Shown piece by piece: positions 27,534 through 35,503 of a DNA stretch of 64,000 nt. Each line of letters starts with the position of its first letter. The first letter of the stretch is position 1. Origin of the DNA: Hyphomicrobium sp. CS1BSMeth3 (GTDB lineage Bacteria > Pseudomonadota > Alphaproteobacteria > Rhizobiales > Hyphomicrobiaceae). Below the pieces are notes generated by a model. That model saw nothing but the letters and a program-made list of their open reading frames with translations, ran no database searches and had not been told where the DNA came from. A program made the translations under genes and the position numbers. Where the stretch lies: positions 558,001 through 622,000 of the forward strand of contig NZ_FPEI01000006.1 in the NCBI RefSeq assembly GCF_900117415.1. Reading direction: 5' to 3'.

Positions 27534-27797
27534 ATGAAGCCGCGCATCACGATTGCCATAAGCAAAGACGGTGTGCTCGAAATCTATCTCAATGAAGCGG
27601 GCCGGGCTCGTTTCGTCGAAGAACTTACTGGTCTCAGCAGAGAGCGAGACCATTTCCATCTTCAGCCGGAGGGCAACGTTGACGAGGTGCCGCTTCAGAT
27701 GCGGCCCTACAACGGGGGCGATCAGGTGATCGAATTCGGGAAGGTGCTATTTCGGCCCGATGACTGGGATGCACAATATTTCCCTCATGTCCTATGA
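27534..27797 (+). CDS. Small acidic protein of unknown function
   Basis: An 87-residue protein beginning MKPRITIAISKDGVLEIYL, with the block RERDHFHLQPEGNVDEVPL and an ending YFPHVL. It looks like a single alpha/beta domain. Similar short proteins with a D.FHL motif are known in annotated genomes, some grouped as immunity-protein-like, but I am not sure of the match. It lies 21 bp after the fumarase-like gene and might be the end of that operon. Confidence 0.6.
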   Translation: MKPRITIAISKDGVLEIYLNEAGRARFVEELTGLSRERDHFHLQPEGNVDEVPLQMRPYNGGDQVIEFGKVLFRPDDWDAQYFPHVL

Positions 27798-27807
27798 GGA
27801 TGCGCAA

Positions 27808-28542
27808 TCAGGACAAGTAGGGCCGATCGCTGCGGCTGACCCAGGCAGACAGCGCGAAGAGTGCCGGCGTGAGCGCCTCGAAGCCTTCCTCGAAAGCCAG
27901 CATGAGGCGCCGCAGATCGATATGCAGATCGTGGCCCGTGTAGTCGTAGAGCACCGACGGCGTGCGATCGACGACCTTTGCGAGAACGAAGAGCGCGCCG
28001 GCGAAGATCACCCAGTATCCGGCGCGGCTTGAAATGCCGCCGTCCACAAGCAGAAAGCGCACCACCACGTACGCCGCGTAGAGCAGCATGGCAATGAACG
28101 CTGCCGCTGCGAGACCTGCCAGAACCTTCTCAGCCAGCGGAGCAGGGGCCTTGAGATAGTAGCTGATCTTGAGGAAGCTATCGGTGGTGAAGGCCTTGTG
28201 CCAGCTCGCCTCGCGCGCTGCAAAGGCAGCAAACAGGATCACGAAGATGGCCGATCGAGACGTGAACGGTCGCGCGCGCAAAATGACGATGAGGCTCGCG
28301 GCGAGCCAAAGCAGGATCGCGCCTTCTTCGAATGGTCCCTCCTCGGAGAACACATACTCGAAGCGATCCGGCGATAGTCTGGCGGCGAGGACGATCAAGA
28401 CGACTGTGTAGGCGGCAATGACCAGCAGGGCTGCTCGATCGGGCCATGCCAATCGCGGGAGGCGGGGCCAGCGCCAACGTTCCCGGCCGGGAGCACTGGA
28501 TGCCGATGCCGCAGTCTCGTTGCCCTTTCTGCGTGGCACCAT
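27808..28542 (-). CDS. Polytopic membrane protein of unknown function
   Basis: A 244-residue protein with a basic N-terminus and about six hydrophobic segments, including LLVIAAYTVVLIVLAA, AILLWLAASLIVIL, FVILFAAFAA and AAAFIAMLLYAAYVVVRFL. Between them lies a charged loop (SEEGPFEEG). GGGGAG precedes the ATG. It converges with the small gene ending at 27797. I do not recognise the family; the ordered HDLHIDLRRLMLAFEEGFE stretch near the C-terminus is a potential identifying motif. Confidence 0.65.
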   Translation of the reverse strand: MVPRRKGNETAASASSAPGRERWRWPRLPRLAWPDRAALLVIAAYTVVLIVLAARLSPDRFEYVFSEEGPFEEGAILLWLAASLIVILRARPFTSRSAIFVILFAAFAAREASWHKAFTTDSFLKISYYLKAPAPLAEKVLAGLAAAAFIAMLLYAAYVVVRFLLVDGGISSRAGYWVIFAGALFVLAKVVDRTPSVLYDYTGHDLHIDLRRLMLAFEEGFEALTPALFALSAWVSRSDRPYLS

Positions 28543-28766
28543 GTGCGCGAGCTCCCCGTGAGGTGACTATTCCTCTCGCGTGCGCCGTCGGAGCGTGCGC
28601 GAAGAGGGCCAAAGCTTAGTCGGCCCACGGCTGAAGAGCCGTAACGAAACTGACACAATAAGGTCGGAACTCGCCCGCTTCCCGCCCGCGTCTCGAGCAG
28701 GGCAGGCCGCAGAATGGCTTTCATCCACCGAGGAGCCCCGCGCCCTCGAGGCTCGAAGAGAACCGG

Positions 28767-29240
28767 CTAGAGCGTGCCGGGCTTTTTGTTGTCCTCTTCG
28801 AGGCTGCGCAGACGGTCGCGGAATTTCTTGAACATGCGCTCGACGTAATCGAGGGCGCCGTCCACGTCTTCTTCGCTCGGGAGCTGGAACTTCTCCTTGC
28901 CGGGCGGCTCGGCGACGGGCGGCTGCGACGGCGCGCCGGGCACGGCCGCTGTCTGCAGCCGCTTGATTTCGGCCCTGAGGTCGAGGTTTTCGGTGCGCAG
29001 CCGCTCGATCTCCTTCGCCAGCCCTTGGCTCTCCTCCTGCGCGGGCTGACAGAGAACGAGATTGCCGGAGCCCGTCCGGCACGTGGAGACGGCACCGGTC
29101 TGCGTGTCGAGACGCAGAAAGCCGCCTTCGATCGGCTGCATGGTGAAGCGGCCGGGTACATCGCGCGTTTGCGCGGAAGCCGGCAGCACAGCAAGGATTG
29201 CCAACGCTGCCGGCGCCAGAAGGCGAGTGCAATTTGTCAT
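28767..29240 (-). CDS. Secreted coiled-coil protein of unknown function
   Basis: A 157-residue protein with a signal peptide (MTNCTRLLAPAALAILAV, cleavage near ASAQ). The mature part has GRFTMQPIEGGFLRLDTQTGAVSTC, a small beta-like domain with two cysteines, then a helical coil (about 78-98) and a charged C-terminus. Similar short secreted proteins are common in Hyphomicrobiales but I know no function. The ATG at 29240 gives the signal start. Confidence 0.65.
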   Translation of the reverse strand: MTNCTRLLAPAALAILAVLPASAQTRDVPGRFTMQPIEGGFLRLDTQTGAVSTCRTGSGNLVLCQPAQEESQGLAKEIERLRTENLDLRAEIKRLQTAAVPGAPSQPPVAEPPGKEKFQLPSEEDVDGALDYVERMFKKFRDRLRSLEEDNKKPGTL

Positions 29241-29326
29241 GACGCGCTCCTGCGACCTCAATTCCGTGCAGGCTAGCAAATGATTGTGGCTGATGGACAC
29301 TTCAAGGGACATCCGCCCTGCGACGT

Positions 29327-29995
29327 TCAGTCGTCGCTGATGAGGCGCCCAACGACCCCGCCGAGCACAGCACCGAGAATAGGTGCGACCCAGAACACCC
29401 AAAGCTGGAGAATGGCTCCTGTGCCGGCGAAGACTGCTGTTGCGAGGCTGCGCGCCGGGTTGAGGCCGCCGCCGGACACCGGAATGGTCAGCAGGTAGAG
29501 GCTGACGGTTGCGAGACCGATGGCGAGCGGGGCGAGCGTCGCCGGTGCGCGACGGCCGCCCATGCCGACCACGACCAGCACGAGAAGAGCTGTCGCGACA
29601 GCTTCCAGCGCAAAGACCGCGGTGAGGCCGAAGACGCGGTCATAGCTATTGGCGACCGACGCGAACCCGCCCTTCGGCGGCGTGGCGGCCCCCGCCATGA
29701 CGAGGGCCAGCAGGCCGGCGGCTGCTAGCCCGCCGAGGCACTGGACGAGGATCATCAGTGGCGCGCGGCTCGAGTCCAGTCGGCCCGCCGCGATGAGCCC
29801 GAGTGTGATGGCAGGATTGAGGTGTGCGCCTGAGACAGGACTGAACGCGGCTGTCATGGCAACGACGACGCCGCCTGCAGCAAGAGCAGCAGCAAGGCCC
29901 GCTACGCCTGCGGGCGCGAAAAGAAGCGGTCCGCACAGTGCCAGCACGAGAGCAAAGGTGCCGGCGGCCTCGGCCGTAAGCTCACGGGTGCTCAT
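29327..29995 (-). CDS. Aquaporin (MIP family channel)
   Basis: A 222-residue channel. The two NPA boxes are at residues 60-62 (AHLNPAITLG) and 179-181 (GGLNPARSL); the latter carries the NPAR arginine of water/solute filters. Six TM helices fit the sequence. Start ATG at 29995 has GAGGAGG upstream. Members move water or small neutral solutes such as glycerol; residues for the aromatic/arginine filter cannot be assigned confidently, so the substrate is open. Confidence 0.92.
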   Translation of the reverse strand: MSTRELTAEAAGTFALVLALCGPLLFAPAGVAGLAAALAAGGVVVAMTAAFSPVSGAHLNPAITLGLIAAGRLDSSRAPLMILVQCLGGLAAAGLLALVMAGAATPPKGGFASVANSYDRVFGLTAVFALEAVATALLVLVVVGMGGRRAPATLAPLAIGLATVSLYLLTIPVSGGGLNPARSLATAVFAGTGAILQLWVFWVAPILGAVLGGVVGRLISDD

Positions 29996-30136
29996 CGGCG
30001 CCTCCTCGGTGATCTCGCGCAGCATGGAGCGATAACCGAAGCAGGCTGATTTGTGAATGCGAGCGGCCGAACGAAAGCGCCCCGCACACGAGGTGCGGGG
30101 CGCTGATTGGTCGTTTGTCGTTCCGCGTGTTGCGGA

Positions 30137-30820
30137 TCAGCCGCCGCTGCCGCCGCGCGCGACGCTGGCGGAGAGCCGATTGACGACCACGACTGTCGTG
30201 CCGACGCCGACGCGGCGCGAGAGATCGACGACGTGGCCGTTCGTCATGCGGAAGCAGCCGGACGAAGTTGCACGGCCGATGGTGCGGGGATCATCGGTGC
30301 CGTGAATGCGGTAGAGCGTATTGCCGAGATAGAGCGCCTTGGCGCCGAGCGGGTTATAGACGCCGCCCATCATCTTCACCGGCAAGTACGGCTGACGCTG
30401 GCGCATCTCCGCCGGCGGATGCCAGTCCGGCCAGTTCGCGACGCGGCTGATACGCTCGGTGCCCGTCCACGTGAAGCCTTCGCGGCCAACCGAGATCGGA
30501 TAGACGAGCGCGTCGCGCGACGATTGAACGAGATACAGCTTGCGGCCCGTTGTATCGATGACGACCGTGCCGGGCGCGTAGCTGCTCGCGAACGAGATGC
30601 GGCTCGGGCTTGCTGGCGAGACGTTCGGACGCGGCCCGCCGCTCATGAGGGCTTGGCCCTGGGGCCGCGGGCGAGGACCGTAGCGGTCTTCATCGAACCG
30701 CGGGGCGGCGTAGGAGGGGGCCTGATAGCCCGGTCTAGCCCAAGGCATCCACCATTCCTGAGCGAACGCAGGGGGAGCCAAGACGCCGGTCATGGCCAGC
30801 GCCAACGCGGCACGCAACAT
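30137..30820 (-). CDS. L,D-transpeptidase (YkuD domain)
   Basis: A 227-residue exported enzyme with a signal peptide (cleavage near APPAFA). The YkuD catalytic motif is HGTDDPRTIG (His173) followed by SSGCFRM (Cys189). It would form 3-3 crosslinks in peptidoglycan or attach proteins to it. A Pro-rich, low-complexity linker separates the signal from the catalytic domain. It is divergent from the gamma-glutamyltransferase gene. Confidence 0.93.
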   Translation of the reverse strand: MLRAALALAMTGVLAPPAFAQEWWMPWARPGYQAPSYAAPRFDEDRYGPRPRPQGQALMSGGPRPNVSPASPSRISFASSYAPGTVVIDTTGRKLYLVQSSRDALVYPISVGREGFTWTGTERISRVANWPDWHPPAEMRQRQPYLPVKMMGGVYNPLGAKALYLGNTLYRIHGTDDPRTIGRATSSGCFRMTNGHVVDLSRRVGVGTTVVVVNRLSASVARGGSGG

Positions 30821-31043
30821 TATTATATACTCCTGATTTTCCCGTGGCTTGCTAGATTAAGCGCATACGAACTGTGTACCACGTATCGTAGGCGGATCGA
30901 ACCTCTAATGCGCGTCCCTCACGCGTTGTTGACCTGCGATCCGGTCGCGGGGCGGCCAGCTCATATCACTTGACGACATCGAGACTGAATCGCAGGTAAA
31001 TTGTCTCTACGTAGTTTTGCCGAATTCTCCCGGAGCGACCCCT

Positions 31044-32849
31044 ATGGCGAACATCAATGCCGGCCCGTTCACGACGCGCCCGGAGATCGAAGGCACTTTC
31101 GGCGTCTGCGCGACGACGCACTGGATCGCGACCGCCGTCGGCATGTCTATCCTGGAAAAAGGCGGCAATGCGTTCGACGCAGGCATCGCCGCCGCATTCA
31201 CGCTGCAGGTCGTGGAGCCGCACCTTTGCGGACCGGGCGGCGACGTGCCGGTCATCGTATATGATACGAAGAAAGGCGCGCCGGAGGTCATCTGCGGGCA
31301 GGGACCGGCACCTGCTGGTGCGACGATTGCGCACTACCGCGGCCATCTCGGCCTCGACATCGTGCCAGGCACGGGCCTTCTCGCAGCGTGCATTCCCGGC
31401 ACGTTCGAAACTTACATGATGATCTTGCGCGATTACGGCACCATGCGGCTTCGCGATGTGCTGGAGCCTTCGCTCGGCTATGCGCGCGGCGGCCATCCGA
31501 TTGTCGAGCGCGCCTGCGCCACGATCGCCACCGTGAAGCAGCTCTTCACCGAGCACTGGCCAACGTCTGCGGCTGTCTATCTGCCGGGTGGCAAAGTCCC
31601 GGCACCCGGCACGCTCTTTCGCAACACGGCCCACGCCGAGACCTATCAGCGCATTCTCAAGGAAGCCGAAGCCGGCGGCGGCAGTCGCGAGGCGGAGATC
31701 GAGCGCGCCCGCAAGGCCTGGAGCCACGGCTTTGTCGCCGAGGAGATCGACCGCTTCTGCCGCACGAATGAAATCATGGATGTGAGCGGCCGGCGTCACA
31801 AAGGCGTGCTGACGGCGGCCGACATGGCCGGCTGGCAGCCGACCATCGAGGCGCCCGTGTCGCTCGACTATCACGGCTACACGCTGTTGAAGCCGGGCCC
31901 CTGGACGCAGGGTCCGGTCATGTTGCAGCAGCTTGCGATCCTGAAGGGCTACGACCTCGACAAGCTCGATCCGACGAGCGCCGATTTCGTCCATCTCTGG
32001 ATCGAGGCCGCAAAGCTCGCCTATGCCGATCGCGAGGCCTTCTACGGCGATCCGAAGTTCGCAGACGTGCCGATGGAGACGCTGCTCTCCGAGCGCTACA
32101 ACTCGGATCGCCGCCGCCTGATCGGCCAATACGCTTCCATGGAGCAGCGTCCCGGCGTCATCGAGGGCTACGACGGCAAGGTCATCGTCAAGTCGACGGC
32201 GGATCGGCGCGAGGCGGTCAGCGCGGCAGGGGCCGGCGAGCCGACGGTCGGCGCCATGGGCCAGGTCAAGGGCGATACCGTCCACATCGACATCATCGAT
32301 CAGGCCGGCAACATGTTCACCGCGACGCCGTCCGGTGGCTGGTTGCAGTCCTCGCCGGTGATCCCGGCACTCGGCTGGCCGCTCGGCAGCCGCGCCCAGA
32401 TGTTCTGGCTCGAGGAAGGCCTGCCGGGAACGCTGGTGCCGGGCAAGCGTCCGCGCTCGACGCTTTCGGTCGGCATGGCGCTCAAGGAGGGCAAGCCGTA
32501 CATGGTCTGGGGTACGCCCGGCGGCGATCAGCAGGACCAGTGGAGCGCACAGTTCTTCCTGCGCCACCTGCACGCCGGCATGAGCATGCAGGAGGCGATC
32601 GACGCGCCCGCCTGGCACATCGAGCACTTCCCGGCCTCGTTCTGGCCGCGCGCGGCGCGGCCCGGTGTCGTGGTGGTCGAGAGCCGTTTGCCGGCTGCGA
32701 CGATCAAGGAGCTCGAGCGCCGCGGCCACAAGGTCGAAGTCGGCCCGGACTGGTCCGAGGGGCGTCTGACGGCGGCTTCGCAGGTCGGCCCGCGGCGTCG
32801 CGCGGCTGCCAATCCGCGCGGAATGCAGGGCTACGCGGCCGGGCGGTGA
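31044..32849 (+). CDS. Gamma-glutamyltransferase family protein (YwrD-like subgroup)
   Basis: A 601-residue Ntn hydrolase. The nucleophile is Thr412 in the GDTVHIDIID motif, followed by PSGGWLQSSP and PGGDQQDQW, the subgroup form. The N-terminal FDAGIAAAFTLQVVEPHLCGPGGD block is conserved. It should self-process into two subunits and cleave gamma-glutamyl groups (glutathione or other amides). There is no signal peptide, unlike periplasmic GGT, so a cytoplasmic enzyme with another substrate is likely. CGGAG precedes the ATG at 31044. Its last 19 bases overlap the end of the convergent small gene. Confidence 0.88.
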   Translation: MANINAGPFTTRPEIEGTFGVCATTHWIATAVGMSILEKGGNAFDAGIAAAFTLQVVEPHLCGPGGDVPVIVYDTKKGAPEVICGQGPAPAGATIAHYRGHLGLDIVPGTGLLAACIPGTFETYMMILRDYGTMRLRDVLEPSLGYARGGHPIVERACATIATVKQLFTEHWPTSAAVYLPGGKVPAPGTLFRNTAHAETYQRILKEAEAGGGSREAEIERARKAWSHGFVAEEIDRFCRTNEIMDVSGRRHKGVLTAADMAGWQPTIEAPVSLDYHGYTLLKPGPWTQGPVMLQQLAILKGYDLDKLDPTSADFVHLWIEAAKLAYADREAFYGDPKFADVPMETLLSERYNSDRRRLIGQYASMEQRPGVIEGYDGKVIVKSTADRREAVSAAGAGEPTVGAMGQVKGDTVHIDIIDQAGNMFTATPSGGWLQSSPVIPALGWPLGSRAQMFWLEEGLPGTLVPGKRPRSTLSVGMALKEGKPYMVWGTPGGDQQDQWSAQFFLRHLHAGMSMQEAIDAPAWHIEHFPASFWPRAARPGVVVVESRLPAATIKELERRGHKVEVGPDWSEGRLTAASQVGPRRRAAANPRGMQGYAAGR

Positions 32850-33277
32850 CGATCAACCGGGCTGGCGGCGCGCTTGTGGCCGTTGAGCTGCTCGCCCGTG
32901 ATGTCCAGAAGGTCCTCGCACAGGGAGAGGGCCAGATACACCGTCGGATCAGCCTCGTCGGGAAGGATGTCGAGCAAAAGCGAAGCCTTCAGCTTCAAGG
33001 CTTCGAGCGTTACGGCGGGTACTGAGCTAAGCTGAACGGAAAGATCGATCATCTCGTCGCTGATCGCGTCATATTCCGTTTGAAAATTATTATCGGGAGC
33101 ATGACCGCGCCGCCGCTGGATGCGGCTCGCCAGCTTTCCGGATCTGGCCATCAACTCATCGTGCCGAATACGGAGTGCCTCGATCTCGCTGGGCCGCTGG
33201 TCGCTGTCGGCCGAGGCCCGAACGCTCTTCTGCGTGTCAGACGAAGCCAATGAAGCTAAACAATTTTCCGGGCACAT
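32831..33277 (-). CDS. Small paralogous protein, copy A (unknown family)
   Basis: A 148-residue protein. Residues 64-126 (FQTEYDAISDEM...LKLKASLLLDILPDEADP) align without gaps to copies B (33768-34178) and C (34673-35101). The shared block has a predicted helix, the motif [LI][KR][LM]K.S[AL]LL..LP[DE]E and a following LA.SL..D helix. The N-terminal third differs and is more basic (RIQRRRGHAP). No signal or TM. Function unknown. Its 3' end overlaps the convergent gamma-glutamyltransferase gene by 19 bp. A decayed tRNA lies upstream (33491-33563). Confidence 0.7.
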   Translation of the reverse strand: MCPENCLASLASSDTQKSVRASADSDQRPSEIEALRIRHDELMARSGKLASRIQRRRGHAPDNNFQTEYDAISDEMIDLSVQLSSVPAVTLEALKLKASLLLDILPDEADPTVYLALSLCEDLLDITGEQLNGHKRAASPVDRHRPAA

Positions 33278-33490
33278 GGGACGCTCTTACTTACGAGGAG
33301 AGGGGTGTCGGAGAACGACGGTCGGCGCTGAATAACGACTGTTCAGTGAACGATAATTAGCTGTCCTACAGCCGTCAACAAGTAAGGTAAATTAGGAGCA
33401 TAATCCTGTTTTAAGTAGCGATACGGCCACATGCTGCAATGCAATCGCCGCAATCAAAACGCAGATTGGAACGGATAGTGAGGAATGAGA

Positions 33491-33563
33491 TGATGGGCCG
33501 TGCAGGGATCGAGCTTCGGCGCCTTCCGGTTCGGGCGTAGTCCCCGCCGAGAGACGTTCGGCA
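33491..33563 (-). pseudogene. Decayed tRNA-Val copy (upstream of paralogue A)
   Basis: Reading leftward, the last 25 bases match the 3' arm of the intact tRNA-Val at 35315-35389 at about 20 positions, including TCGATCCCTG and a CCCATCA end instead of CCCACCA. Upstream CTCGGCGG resembles the D-arm CTCAGCGG. The 5' acceptor half does not pair, so it cannot fold as a tRNA. The 490-bp stretch 33278-33767 otherwise shows no gene. Confidence 0.55.
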
Positions 33564-33767
33564 AGCAGTTCGAATGTATTGCGCCTGTCTTCGAGGTAGA
33601 CCGCAGCCAGCTAGTGCCGCGATCCCGAAGCTCGCTACCGTGCCGCCAGAGAGGACCTTCGGCACTGTGCGAGAATGGCGGGACCGAGTCCCGCCATAGA
33701 GAGCGCGTTCGACTTGGATGGGCGCTCCTGTTGGGGCCTGCCTCCCCGTAGGCCAGAGGCGTATCTG

Positions 33768-34178
33768 CTATTTTCTGGCGGCCGGCGAAAACTCGAAGTG
33801 ACCACGCTCGAAGTCCGCGAGGAGCGACTTCGCCAGTTCAAGCTCCGTGCAATCCTCTTCCGGGAGCAGGTACAGCAAGGCCGACATCTTCAACTTCAGG
33901 TGGTCATGGGATGTGGCGGGAAGAGCGCCGAGATCGACGCAGATGTGATGCATTTGATCCGTGAACTTATCAAGGGTGTTCTGAAAATGCAGCTCATCAA
34001 GATATCCTGCATCCTTCGTGTATCCTGGCGACATGCTGCCGATTGTTGACATCAGACCGCAGAATTGTTCGCTCAGTTCACCGAAATTCAGGGTTAATTG
34101 CGAGAGTGATCCCCCCGGATTTTCCAGCCAATCATCGGCGAGCGAATTTCCAATGCTGACTGGTGCTGATTCGATCAT
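33768..34178 (-). CDS. Small paralogous protein, copy B (unknown family)
   Basis: A 136-residue protein collinear from residue 1 with copy C: both carry GY[LI]DELH, L[TD]D.MH.IC[VI]DL, DHL[KR]LK.SALLYLLP[ED]E and LAKSLL.D[FL]. The two DNAs also share sequence just before the start (GAGTATTG..TATG), which supports the ATG at 34178 for both. No signal, no TM, predicted all-helical. No recognised family. The region is clearly less GC-rich than flanking genes. A decayed tRNA copy lies upstream on the same strand (34443-34513). Confidence 0.7.
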   Translation of the reverse strand: MIESAPVSIGNSLADDWLENPGGSLSQLTLNFGELSEQFCGLMSTIGSMSPGYTKDAGYLDELHFQNTLDKFTDQMHHICVDLGALPATSHDHLKLKMSALLYLLPEEDCTELELAKSLLADFERGHFEFSPAARK

Positions 34179-34442
34179 AAGCAATACTCACAAGTTACTG
34201 GTTTTTACCTCCGTTGATGGCGAGAGGATCTCTCTAGCAGCAGACCCTCGCCGCTGCCAGCAATCATGACTCCGCCACAATTTGTCAACATTTGTTCGCG
34301 TCTGAGGGTCTGATTTCCGCAACTGATGCGAGCAGGCCATGCAGCCGGTGATTGTAGATGAATAAACAGCGTACCCGATGATGCATATGTGTACGCCTCA
34401 ATTTTCCAGCACAGCACGTTGCTTGGAAGATTTTGCTCGGGA

Positions 34443-34513
34443 TGATGGGCGGTATAGAGATCGAGCAGGGGCGCTTTTCGCTCTAGGCGGAGGCCCTCCG
34501 CTGAACGGGTGTG
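34443..34513 (-). pseudogene. Decayed tRNA-Val copy (upstream of paralogue B)
   Basis: Leftward it reads ...TTCAGCGG (D-arm like the intact copy), about 33 nt of diverged sequence, then CTCGATCTCTATACCGCCCATCA at the 3' end. The spacing between TCAGCGG and TCGATC (33 nt) is close to that in the intact tRNA-Val (35 nt). Stem pairing is broken, so it is a remnant. The surrounding 34179-34672 stretch contains no gene. Confidence 0.6.
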
Positions 34514-34672
34514 CGCGCGTCGGCTGAGCGCAGCGCAGTGATGGCTCGGCGCGGGATGCGGTGGGCGGCAAGGAGGCGGAAAGTCGGACAGTCGCGCTCG
34601 CGCGTGCAATGGCGCTGCGAATGTCCGCGCTTGCCGCCTTCTGGGATAAGCGTGATGTGGGAGCCGCTCTAC

Positions 34673-35101
34673 TCAGCTCGTCTGGGCTCGTAGCGTGCAG
34701 ATCGGCGAAACCTGCACACGTTGCTGCTCGTCGAGGTCCAAAAGGAGGGACTTTGCCAGTCTCGGCTCTGTGTCCTCTTCGTCGGGGAGCAGGTAAAGCA
34801 GGGCCGAAATCTTCAATCTCAAGTGGTCGACGCACGTCGACCTGAGACCGCAGAGATCGATGCAGATCCCATGCATTTCGTCCGTGAGCCTATCAAGCTT
34901 CCGATGATAGTGCAGCTCGTCGATATATCCCACGCCTTCGTGAAATCCTGAAGACATCCTGCCAATTTCAAAGCGCAGATCGGAAAATTTCTGCTTTAGT
35001 TCCTTGAAGCGTGAGGTGAACGCCAGGCGCGGCATCTCCGAGTTCTCTCTCCATCTCTCGCTCAATTGATCCGCAACGCTTGCGGTCGTCGGTCCTCTCA
35101 T
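34673..35101 (-). CDS. Small paralogous protein, copy C (unknown family)
   Basis: A 142-residue protein, the copy next to the intact tRNA-Val. It aligns with copy B along the whole length without gaps, more than half of the residues identical in the 50-122 region (GYIDELHYHRKLDRLTDEMH, DHLRLKISALLYLLPDEED). The ATG at 35101 matches copy B in position; an upstream ATG at 35140 would add 13 unmatched residues. Cysteines differ between copies. The motif pattern suggests a helical bundle. Function unknown. Confidence 0.7.
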   Translation of the reverse strand: MRGPTTASVADQLSERWRENSEMPRLAFTSRFKELKQKFSDLRFEIGRMSSGFHEGVGYIDELHYHRKLDRLTDEMHGICIDLCGLRSTCVDHLRLKISALLYLLPDEEDTEPRLAKSLLLDLDEQQRVQVSPICTLRAQTS

Positions 35102-35314
35102 ACTCAATACTCTCTTGCTGCCAAATATTGTCTCTGTCATCGGCGTTGTCGTTATAGTTAATCTTTAGGCGCCGCCGCAACCAATCGTGGTTCCGCCACA
35201 ATAAGTCAACCTTAGGGATGCCTAATTTCCAGGCAGCATGAGATGCGCCCGTAGTCAGAGGCCGAAAAACAACCAGACTACGGGAAATTCAGATGAAGGA
35301 GGGTCTTGGAGGGA

Positions 35315-35389
35315 TGGTGGGCAGTACAGGGATCGAACCTGTGACCCCTACCATGTCAAGGTAGTGCTCTACCGCTGAGCTAACTGCCC
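35315..35389 (-). tRNA. tRNA-Val (anticodon GAC)
   Basis: A complete 75-nt cloverleaf on the minus strand: acceptor GGGCAGT/ACTGCCC, D-arm GCTC...GAGC, anticodon arm CTACC-TTGACAT-GGTAG giving anticodon GAC, T-arm ACAGG-TTCGATC-CCTGT, discriminator A and an encoded CCA. It is the functional member of the three tRNA-Val-like sequences in this stretch. Confidence 0.97.
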
Positions 35390-35503
35390 ATCCCGTAAGG
35401 CGCCCGCGAGCGCGAAGCATCGGGGCGAGGTGGCTCTCTTAGCGAACGGGCGCCGATCGCGCAAGGATGGACTGCGCTCCGCCCGCGAAAAACCACCCGC
35501 ACC

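Noticed and set aside
30966-32729. A minus-strand frame of over 580 codons under the gamma-glutamyltransferase gene
   Set aside because: It matches the antisense of a clear enzyme gene and shows no domain or plausible start.
33278-33767. Short open frames at 33411-33665 and 33500-33751
   Set aside because: Neither has a ribosome-binding site, family similarity or conserved composition; they overlap a decayed tRNA.
33491-35389. tRNA-flanked integrated element (genomic island)
   Set aside because: No integrase, transposase or phage gene lies between the tRNA-like sequences. The units are only about 900 bp with paralogous genes, which fits tandem duplication better.
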